From Bacteroidota bacterium (GTDB lineage: Bacteria; Bacteroidota; Bacteroidia; Flavobacteriales; Flavobacteriaceae), in the NCBI GenBank assembly GCA_003650305.1, contig QMOV01000012.1, positions 1 to 38,454 of the forward strand: a stretch of 38,454 nt of DNA, in the 5' to 3' direction. Shown in pieces: positions 32,096-38,454 of this stretch. The position numbers and the translations under genes are program-made. The notes beneath the pieces were generated by a model. That model saw only the letters and a list, made by a program, of their open reading frames with translations. It searched no databases and was not told where the DNA came from. Position 1 is the first letter of the stretch. Each line of letters begins with the position of its first letter.

Positions 32096-35000
32096 CTATT
32101 CTTCTACCAAAACCCATTCGCCTTTTGTAATTAAAGGCACAGCTTGTTTATATTTTAGGGTTTTATTTTCTCCACTCATAACGTGTTTTATAGTAACACG
32201 ATCGTTACGTCCAATTTTTGGTCGTTCTCTTACAATAGTTTCAACAACTTCTCGTTGACGTTGTGTATTACCAGCAGCTTTACTTTCGGCTGAGCGCTCA
32301 TCCATATTTTGGATTTCTTCTTTACTAGTTTCTACATTTTCACGTCGTCTTGTCTGTGCTTGTTGTATTGTATTTGCTGTTTCCTGTGGTATTTCACCTT
32401 TAAATAAGAATGAGATTACTTCTTTATTAACTTGGTCAATCATTGCTTTAAACAATTCGAAAGATTCAAATTTATAAATTAATAACGGGTCCTTTTGTTC
32501 GTGTACTGCTAATTGAACCGATTGTTTTAGCTCATCCATTTTACGAAGATGTGTTTTCCAGGCATCATCTATAATGGCTAAAGAAATATTTTTTTCAAAA
32601 TCAGTAATTAACTGCTTACCATTGGTTTTATAAGCTGTTTCAAGATCGGTAACAACTTGAAGACTCTTTACGCCATCTGTAAAAGGAACAACGATACGCT
32701 TAAATTTATCACGCTGTGTTTCGTAAACATTTTTTATTACAGGGAATGCTAAATCTGCACTCTGCTTCATTTTCTCCTTATAGTGATCAAAGGCAGCTTT
32801 ATAAATATTTCCAGAAATTTCCTGAGTAGAAAGTTTACCAAATTCGTCTTCCTTTATTGGAGAACTCATCGAGAAATAACGTATCAATTCAAACTCAAAA
32901 TTCTTATAATCATTAGCATCTTTATTGGTTTCAGAAATAATTTCGGAAGTATCATAAATCATATTTGCTAAATCTACTCTAAGACGCTCTCCAAATAAGG
33001 CATTGTAGCGTCTTCTGTAAACCACTTCACGCTGAGCGTTCATAACATCATCGTATTCTAATAATCGCTTACGAACACCAAAGTTGTTTTCTTCAACTTT
33101 CTTTTGTGCACGTTCTATAGATTTAGAAATCATAGAATGCTGAATTACTTCGCCTTCTTTTAATCCCATTCTATCCATCATTTTAGCAATACGTTCACTA
33201 CCAAATAATCGCATTAGGTTATCTTCTAAAGAGACATAAAATTGTGAACCTCCTGGATCTCCTTGACGACCAGCACGACCACGTAATTGTCTGTCAACAC
33301 GACGAGAATCATGACGCTCTGTACCAACAATAGCCAAACCACCAGCTTCTTTTACTTTGTCAGACAGTTTAATATCTGTACCACGACCAGCCATATTTGT
33401 CGCAATAGTTACTTGTCCTGATTCTCCAGCTTCAGCAACAATATCTGCTTCTCTTTTGTGAAGTTTTGCATTTAATACATTATGAGGTACTTTTCTAATA
33501 GAAAGCATTTTACCTAACAATTCACTAATTTCTACAGATGTTGTACCAATAAGTATAGGTCGACCAGCTTTAGAAAGTTCAGTAACTTCATCAATAACTG
33601 CGTTATATTTTTCACGTTTGGTTTTGTAAACTAAATCTTGTCTGTCATCTCTAACAATTGGTCTATTAGTAGGTATTTCTACAACATCTAATTTGTAAAT
33701 TTCCCAAAATTCGCCTGCTTCTGTAACAGCAGTTCCTGTCATTCCAGAAAGTTTGCGGTACATTCTAAAATAATTTTGAAGTGTTACTGTTGCAAAGGTT
33801 TGTGTGGCAGCTTCAATTTTTACATTTTCTTTGGCTTCAATCGCTTGGTGGAGTCCATCGCTGTAACGACGACCATCCATAATACGACCAGTTTGCTCAT
33901 CTACAATCATTACTTTGTTTTCCATTACAACATATTGAATGTCTTTTTCAAACAAAGCATAGGCTTTTAATAATTGACTTAAGGTATGGATACGTTCAGA
34001 TTTAATTCCAAAGTCACGAAATAGTTCTTCTTTAAGTTTTGCTTCTTTTTCGATAGTTAAACCTTTAGCTTCTATCTTAGAAATTTCAAGACCGATTTCT
34101 GGCATAACAAAAAAATTCGGATCGTCTTTTCCAGAAAGGAATTCAATACCTTTATCAGAAAGTTCTATTTGATTATTTTTTTCTTCTATAACATAATAGA
34201 GTTCTGTATCTACTTTTGGCATTTCTCTATTATTGTCTTGCATATAGAAGTTTTCCGTTTTTTGAAGTAGTTGTTTTACACCTTCTTCACTTAAAAACTT
34301 AATCAACGCTTTATTTTTTGGAATTCCTCTATATACGCGAAGCAGTTGAAAGCCACCTTCTTTAGTATCGCCAGCAGCAATTAATTTTTTTGCTTCGGCT
34401 AAAACACCAATTAAATATTTTCGTTGTACACCTACAATGTCTTCAATTTTTGGTTTCAGTTCATTAAATTCGTGTTTATCTCCTTGAGGGACTGGACCAG
34501 AAATAATTAATGGTGTACGTGCGTCATCAACTAAAACAGAATCGACCTCATCTACAATGGTATAATGGTGAGGACGTTGCACTAAATCGTCTGGCGAATG
34601 TGCCATATTATCACGTAAATAATCGAAACCAAATTCGTTATTTGTACCATAAGTTATATCGGCATTATATGCTATTTTACGTTCAGCCGAATTGGGTTTA
34701 TGGTAATCTATACAATCGACACTCAATCCATGAAATTCGAAAATAGGAGCCATCCATGCACTATCACGCTTTGCCAAATAATCGTTAACGGTTACAAGGT
34801 GTACACCTTTTCCTGTAAGCGCATTTAAATACATTGGCAATGTGGCAACAAGAGTTTTTCCTTCTCCTGTTTGCATTTCGGCAATCTTTCCTTCGTGCAA
34901 AGCAATACCACCAATAAGTTGTACATCGTAATGTACCATATCCCAAGTAATGGGTTTCCCAGCTGCGTCCCAAGAATTTGCCCAAATGGCTTTATCATTT

Positions 35001-35449
35001 TCTAAAGTAACATAAGATTTGCTTCCAGATAATTCTCTATCGTATGTTGTAGCTTCAACAGTTATTGAAGTATTATTTACAAAGCGCTTAGTGGTTTCTT
35101 TTACAACTGCAAAAGCTTCAGGAAGAATATCATTTAAAACATCTTCTGTAATTTTATAAGATTCGTCTTTTAGAGCATCAATTTCTTGATAAATATCTTC
35201 TTTTCTGTCAATATCTTCAGTAGTATCTGCTTCTTCATTTAGTTTTTCAGTTTTATCGTCTATTTCTTTACGAGCATCTACAATTTTAGATTTAAATTCT
35301 AAAGTTTTAGCACGTAATTCATCATGTGATAGACTCCCGATTTGTGTTTCGAAAGATTTAATTTTATTTACTAAAGGCATTGTAGCCTTTACGTCTTGTT
35401 TGGATTTATCTCCAACAAATACATTAATTACTGAATTTAAAAAACTCAT
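32096..35449 (-). CDS. secA: Preprotein translocase ATPase SecA
   Basis: The motor of the SecYEG channel. At 1117 residues it is far longer than E. coli SecA (901). The first nucleotide-binding domain has GEGKT at 195-199, DEVD at 300-303 and DARTPLIISG; the second has ATNMAGRGTDIKL and GRAGRQGDPG. The extra length includes an insertion of about 100 residues after NELKPKIEDIVGV (about 335-440), typical of Bacteroidota, and an N-terminal charged coiled segment (about 60-95). The C-terminal zinc motif CxCxSGxxxxxxCH is absent; the protein ends KGEWVLVEE. It faces the sigma operon convergently and has a good -7 box upstream. Confidence 0.96.
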   Translation of the reverse strand: MSFLNSVINVFVGDKSKQDVKATMPLVNKIKSFETQIGSLSHDELRAKTLEFKSKIVDARKEIDDKTEKLNEEADTTEDIDRKEDIYQEIDALKDESYKITEDVLNDILPEAFAVVKETTKRFVNNTSITVEATTYDRELSGSKSYVTLENDKAIWANSWDAAGKPITWDMVHYDVQLIGGIALHEGKIAEMQTGEGKTLVATLPMYLNALTGKGVHLVTVNDYLAKRDSAWMAPIFEFHGLSVDCIDYHKPNSAERKIAYNADITYGTNNEFGFDYLRDNMAHSPDDLVQRPHHYTIVDEVDSVLVDDARTPLIISGPVPQGDKHEFNELKPKIEDIVGVQRKYLIGVLAEAKKLIAAGDTKEGGFQLLRVYRGIPKNKALIKFLSEEGVKQLLQKTENFYMQDNNREMPKVDTELYYVIEEKNNQIELSDKGIEFLSGKDDPNFFVMPEIGLEISKIEAKGLTIEKEAKLKEELFRDFGIKSERIHTLSQLLKAYALFEKDIQYVVMENKVMIVDEQTGRIMDGRRYSDGLHQAIEAKENVKIEAATQTFATVTLQNYFRMYRKLSGMTGTAVTEAGEFWEIYKLDVVEIPTNRPIVRDDRQDLVYKTKREKYNAVIDEVTELSKAGRPILIGTTSVEISELLGKMLSIRKVPHNVLNAKLHKREADIVAEAGESGQVTIATNMAGRGTDIKLSDKVKEAGGLAIVGTERHDSRRVDRQLRGRAGRQGDPGGSQFYVSLEDNLMRLFGSERIAKMMDRMGLKEGEVIQHSMISKSIERAQKKVEENNFGVRKRLLEYDDVMNAQREVVYRRRYNALFGERLRVDLANMIYDTSEIISETNKDANDYKNFEFELIRYFSMSSPIKEDEFGKLSTQEISGNIYKAAFDHYKEKMKQSADLAFPVIKNVYETQRDKFKRIVVPFTDGVKSLQVVTDLETAYKTNGKQLITDFEKNISLAIIDDAWKTHLRKMDELKQSVQLAVHEQKDPLLIYKFESFELFKAMIDQVNKEVISFLFKGEIPQETANTIQQAQTRRRENVETSKEEIQNMDERSAESKAAGNTQRQREVVETIVRERPKIGRNDRVTIKHVMSGENKTLKYKQAVPLITKGEWVLVEE

Positions 35450-35487
35450 TATATCGATTTATTTTTAGTCTTTAACTAATAATCAGT

Positions 35488-35495
35488 CAAAGATA
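35488..35495 (-). promoter_or_regulatory. Candidate -7 box for secA
   Basis: The minus-strand reading TATCTTTG is an exact TAnnTTTG match 38 bases upstream of the secA ATG. No TTG was seen 17-23 bases further upstream. The 294 bases from 35450 to 35743 otherwise hold only the terminator at 35697 and no convincing gene. Confidence 0.5.
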
Positions 35496-35696
35496 CTATT
35501 TGTTGTTTTGTAAACGAACTCATTTAAGGTTTTTATGATTGGCTACAAAATTACCATTTTGTCCCCATATTATGTCTTTTTATTACTCCATAGCGATACT
35601 ATGTAGTTCAAAAAAGTTTTCATCTGTAAACAAAAGCTTAATTATTCGCTTCAATAAAAAAACTTAAATGATTTCATTGAAATAATTAGACACAAA

Positions 35697-35718
35697 AAAA
35701 GTCTCGAAAGAGACTTTT
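35697..35718 (-). terminator. Intrinsic terminator after DUF2795 gene
   Basis: AAAAGTCTC (35697-35705) and GAGACTTTT (35710-35718) form a perfect nine-pair stem with a GAAA loop on the plus strand (TTTC on the minus strand). On the minus strand it ends in a run of seven Ts, 25 bases after the DUF2795 stop. Confidence 0.8.
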
Positions 35719-35743
35719 AATTTTATATTAATATTTTACTTTT

Positions 35744-35965
35744 TTAATATTCATCCTCGTTCCAAAGATAATCTTCATCTGTTGGATAATCTGGCCATAT
35801 TTCATTAATCGAGTCATAAGAATCACCTTCATCTTCAATCGACTGTAAATTTTCTACAACTTCAAGTGGTGCTCCAGTTCTAATAGAGTAATCTATGAGT
35901 TCGTCTTTAGTAGCAGGCCAAGGGGCATCACATAAAAAGGATGCTAATTCTAGTGTCCAATACAT
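35744..35965 (-). CDS. DUF2795 family small protein
   Basis: A 73-residue soluble acidic protein, MYWTLELASFLCDAPWPATK followed by a helical DELIDYSIRTGAPLEVVENL and an acidic, Tyr-rich tail (YPTDEDYLWNEDEY). The DUF2795 family is small and without assigned function. The frame is open to 36028, but a full promoter (35987-36016) lies between that start and this ATG, so the shorter protein is the real one. It is flanked by its own promoter and terminator, indicating a monocistronic, probably well-expressed gene. Confidence 0.85.
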   Translation of the reverse strand: MYWTLELASFLCDAPWPATKDELIDYSIRTGAPLEVVENLQSIEDEGDSYDSINEIWPDYPTDEDYLWNEDEY

Positions 35966-35986
35966 TTTTAATACATTAATTTTTTG

Positions 35987-36016
35987 CAAAAGTAAATTTT
36001 TAACTGAAATAGCCAA
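35987..36016 (-). promoter_or_regulatory. Promoter of the DUF2795 gene
   Basis: On the minus strand TTG (36014-36016) is followed after 19 bases by TACTTTTG (35987-35994), a full match to TTG-N17-23-TAnnTTTG. The ATG lies 21 bases downstream. This fixes the start at 35965. Confidence 0.65.
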
Positions 36017-36122
36017 GCAAAAAACCAATTATTTAATCATTAATTTTAAGAACGCCTGTTTTTACTTTAAACGTTTAATACAAAATTGCTTTTGCAGTGT
36101 TAGATAAGTACAATGAAATAGA

Positions 36123-36698
36123 TTATTTTTCCTTTTTCGGAATCCATTTAATTTCATCAGCTTGTAAGTCTTTAGACAACTTTCGTGCCAACACAAAAAG
36201 GTAGTCGGATAAGCGGTTTAAATAGATAAGTGTATGAGATTGTAAAGGTTCTATATCGTTAAGAGCCGAAGCTAAACGCTCTGCTCTACGACAGACACAA
36301 CGTGCTATATGACAGAATGACACGGTTTGATGCCCTCCAGGATACACAAAGTGTTTCATTGGTGGAAGTTGTGTATTCATTTCGTCCATTTCTTGTTCTA
36401 GAAGCTCTATATCTTCATTAGAAATTTTAGGAATAGTTAAGCGTTCTTTTCCGCTTTTCAATTTTGATTTTTTGGAATCTGTTGCTAAAATAGCACCAAT
36501 TGTAAATAGGTTATCTTGAATATTGATTAGAATGCCTTTGGAATGTGAATCAATCTCTTGATCTCTAATTAAACCAATATGTGAGTTAAGCTCATCAACA
36601 GTACCATAACTTTCAATCCGAATATGGTGTTTTGGAACTCGTGTACCTCCAAAAAGTGCTGTAGTGCCTTTATCTCCTGTTTTGGTATAGATTTTCAT
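36123..36698 (-). CDS. Cob(I)yrinic acid a,c-diamide adenosyltransferase, PduO type
   Basis: A 191-residue ATP:cob(I)alamin adenosyltransferase making the coenzyme B12 used by methylmalonyl-CoA mutase. Diagnostic features are the N-terminal ATP-binding TKTGDKGTT (TGDxGTT at 7-13), CRRAE around 136-140 with Arg137 and Arg138, and the NRLSDYLFVLAR motif near the C-terminus. The enzyme is an all-helical trimer. It starts 42 bases after the methyltransferase stop on the same strand. With meaB in the same window, it points to a functional B12-dependent propionate/methylmalonyl pathway. Confidence 0.93.
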   Translation of the reverse strand: MKIYTKTGDKGTTALFGGTRVPKHHIRIESYGTVDELNSHIGLIRDQEIDSHSKGILINIQDNLFTIGAILATDSKKSKLKSGKERLTIPKISNEDIELLEQEMDEMNTQLPPMKHFVYPGGHQTVSFCHIARCVCRRAERLASALNDIEPLQSHTLIYLNRLSDYLFVLARKLSKDLQADEIKWIPKKEK

Positions 36699-36740
36699 AT
36701 GCTACGCAAGTTAAAAGTAAAAAGGCAAAAGGCAAAAGAA

Positions 36741-37514
36741 TTATAGACGAATAGTAAAATGTTCCTTGTTTTGCTCTTTTCTAAAGAATACAAATCCCCA
36801 AAAAAAAGTATCTATACTTACAGTTACTTTTGAATGTTGTATGATAGTTTTCCAAGCTTCTGTCATGTCTTTAGACCAATAAATATCATCAAAAATAAAG
36901 ACAGAATCATTATGAGTAGTTTGTAATAGTGTTTCAAAATAATTTATTGTGGCTTCTTTTTGGTGATTTCCATCAAAGAAAATTAGATCGTAAGTATTGT
37001 GTTTTAGAGTTTCAATTATATTAGAAAAATTACCTGTTAAGACTTCAATATTTTTTAAATTGAATTGCTTGAAATTATTTTCAGAAAATTTAGAAATGTT
37101 TGGACAACCCTCAATAGTTGTGATTTTTGCTTTTGTATTTCCCAAACTCATGGCATAAGTTGCAATGCCAAGCGAAGTTCCTAACTCAAGGATAGCATTA
37201 AACTTAAAATAGTTTACTAATCGAAATAAAAGCTTTGCTCTACTATGCGTTGTACCTGCTTTTTTAGCTATTTGAGAAATAATCCGAATACTGCTTTTCA
37301 TTATATGAGAACCTGCACCAAAATCGGTTACAGCAATAGTATTTTTATTATTTAATAATGATTTTTTATAGTTTTTTACTTGTGGATAAGAGGAATAATT
37401 GGTTTTATCATAAAGGCATTTGGTAACAAGATTGTACACAAAAGGAGAATGAATACCATGCTGATTAGTGGATTTAATAAAGAATTTAAAATATGATTTT
37501 ATTTGGTACAGCAT
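36741..37514 (-). CDS. Class I SAM-dependent methyltransferase
   Basis: A 257-residue methyltransferase with a Rossmann core. SAM-binding motif I is AILELGTSLGIATYAMSLG (about 107-125), motif II ITTIEGCPN with an acidic residue ending strand 2, and motif IV YDLIFFDGNHQKE (about 176-188). The pattern is close to Methyltransf_24/CmcI-like enzymes acting on small molecules or O-methylating hydroxyls. A long N-terminal helical segment (QHGIHSPFVYNLV) is conserved in Bacteroidota homologues. It starts two bases after the ABC-F stop, so the two are co-transcribed. The substrate is unknown. Confidence 0.85.
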   Translation of the reverse strand: MLYQIKSYFKFFIKSTNQHGIHSPFVYNLVTKCLYDKTNYSSYPQVKNYKKSLLNNKNTIAVTDFGAGSHIMKSSIRIISQIAKKAGTTHSRAKLLFRLVNYFKFNAILELGTSLGIATYAMSLGNTKAKITTIEGCPNISKFSENNFKQFNLKNIEVLTGNFSNIIETLKHNTYDLIFFDGNHQKEATINYFETLLQTTHNDSVFIFDDIYWSKDMTEAWKTIIQHSKVTVSIDTFFWGFVFFRKEQNKEHFTIRL

Positions 37515-37516
37515 TG

Positions 37517-38454
37517 TTAACTTTCAAGTTTTTCGAGTAATTCTAACCAACGTTCTTCTTTAGTTTCTATATCATTTAGAATAAGTTGTAATTGTGAAGA
37601 TAGCTCGTTTATTTCTTCTGAAGATAAAGTGTCATTGCTAAATTGCGCTTCTAATTGCTTTTTATCGTGTTCTAACGACTTCAATTTACTTTCAATAGCT
37701 TTAAGTTCTTTTTGCTCGTTAAAGGACAGTTTAATATTGTCATCTTTTTTCCACTGTTTTTTTTCTGTTTTTTCATCCGAAGTGTTACTAGTTTTAAGTA
37801 TGCTATCCTCATAAGTTCTAAAGTCACTATAATTACCTGGAAAATCTTCAATAACACCTTTTTCACGAAATATAAATAAATGATCTACAATTTTATCCAT
37901 AAAGTACCTGTCGTGAGAAACTACAATTAGGCAACCTGGAAAATCGAGAAGGAAATTCTCCAGCACATTTAAGGTCACGATATCTAAATCGTTAGTTGGT
38001 TCATCCAGAATTAAAAAATTAGGATTTTGTATTAACACAGTACATAAATACAAACGTTTGAGTTCTCCACCACTTAATTTTTCAACAAAATCGTATTGCT
38101 TTTTCCTGTCGAATAAAAAGCGTTCCAATAATTGTTGTGCACTAATTTGTCGTCCTTTTTTAAGTGGAATATAATCGCCAAATTCCCTTATAACTTCAAT
38201 AACTTTTTGTTCAGGTTTTATAGAGATTCCATCTTGTGTATAATACCCAAATTTTACTGTGTCTCCTTTGATTATTTTTCCAGAATCAGGAATCACGCTT
38301 CCAGTAAGCAAGTTTAACAAGGTCGTTTTTCCAGAACCGTTTTTCCCAATCACGCCAATACGATCTCCTTTTTGAAACACATAATCGAATTTGTTTAGAA
38401 TGATAGAGTCTCCAAATGATTTTGAAACATGATGAAGCTCAATAATTTTACTAC
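37517..38454 (-). CDS. ABC-F ATPase, Uup-like, C-terminal half (5' truncated)
   Basis: Only the last 312 residues or so are inside the window; the N-terminal ABC domain is cut by the right edge. The frame stays open past the GTG at 38380 to the end (EL-HHVSKSFGDSIILNKFDYV), so that GTG is internal. The second ABC domain has Walker A GKNGSGKTT, signature LSGGE, Walker B LILDEPTNDLD and the H-loop SHDRYF. A linker leads to a C-terminal coiled coil (about 65 residues, KAIESKLKSLEHDKKQLEAQ), the DNA/ribosome-binding tail typical of Uup. ABC-F proteins act on ribosomes or DNA, not as transporters. It is upstream of the methyltransferase and adenosyltransferase genes. Confidence 0.9.
   Translation of the reverse strand, partial: SKIIELHHVSKSFGDSIILNKFDYVFQKGDRIGVIGKNGSGKTTLLNLLTGSVIPDSGKIIKGDTVKFGYYTQDGISIKPEQKVIEVIREFGDYIPLKKGRQISAQQLLERFLFDRKKQYDFVEKLSGGELKRLYLCTVLIQNPNFLILDEPTNDLDIVTLNVLENFLLDFPGCLIVVSHDRYFMDKIVDHLFIFREKGVIEDFPGNYSDFRTYEDSILKTSNTSDEKTEKKQWKKDDNIKLSFNEQKELKAIESKLKSLEHDKKQLEAQFSNDTLSSEEINELSSQLQLILNDIETKEERWLELLEKLES

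Noticed and set aside
35966-36028. N-terminal extension of the DUF2795 protein from the upstream start
   Set aside because: It would start upstream of a complete TTG-N19-TACTTTTG promoter, and the added residues do not belong to the family.
36700-36740. AAAAGGCAAAAGGCAAAAG micro-repeat between the methyltransferase and adenosyltransferase genes
   Set aside because: Two short A-rich copies only; slipped-strand duplication explains it and nothing suggests function.

Overview
The window is AT-rich chromosomal DNA from a member of the Bacteroidota, most likely family Flavobacteriaceae. The evidence is a secreted protein with a type IX secretion (T9SS) C-terminal sorting domain, a SecA with a large insertion, several Bacteroidota-typical families (DUF5683, DUF5606, DUF6122, DUF2911, DUF2795), no Shine-Dalgarno-like leaders, and -7 boxes of the TAnnTTTG type. 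I see no phage, plasmid, transposase, CRISPR array, restriction system or RNA gene. The content is mostly core, with a few lineage-specific insertions.

Layout. 1-1525: an unknown membrane protein and a 2,4-dienoyl-CoA-reductase-like SDR. 1816-7415 (+): parA-parB-DUF5683-dapB-lepB-WbqC-DUF6122, a tightly packed run joining chromosome segregation, lysine/peptidoglycan precursor synthesis and protein export. 7416-7543: three hairpins between convergent genes. 14071-7544 (-): TPR protein, ribH, two small paralogous membrane proteins, mutL, two rhomboids and a membrane-anchored EEP hydrolase. 14208-15629 (+): recF and DUF721/DciA. 15749-19189: a penicillin-acylase-family enzyme with a small membrane partner, then a minimal T9SS cargo. 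19305-22870: def, DUF5606, a MATE transporter, a small acidic protein and a PAP2 phosphatase. 25823-22860 (-): a GT2, a duplicated LAB_N protein and a GT39, with a nucleotide-sugar epimerase divergent from it. 29199-26874 (-): DUF2911, meaB and a periplasmic PAP2. 29362-32028 (+): an ECF sigma factor, a putative membrane anti-sigma and a large repeat protein. 35449-32096 (-): secA. 38454-35744 (-): an Uup-like ABC-F (cut by the window edge), a methyltransferase, a cobalamin adenosyltransferase and a DUF2795 protein.

Two units look most promising for unreported biology. First, GT2 / double LAB_N / GT39 has the logic of a polyprenyl-phosphate-sugar pathway (make, flip, transfer); the middle protein has a 3+1+3 helix layout like SWEET transporters and could be the flippase. 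Second, the sigma/anti-sigma operon ends in an exported protein whose beta domain is split by an (M/I/L)PE tripeptide repeat and by five tandem 19-residue repeats with an aromatic residue nearly every fourth position; one repeat is short by exactly one four-residue step, so the stripe stays in register.

Several starts were decided by sequence context: -7 boxes lie on or downstream of the longest possible starts of the MATE, DUF2795 and small paralogue genes, forcing shorter proteins. ATG is absent from the best start of five genes (GTG for DUF5683 and MATE; TTG for the sigma factor, meaB and one small membrane protein).
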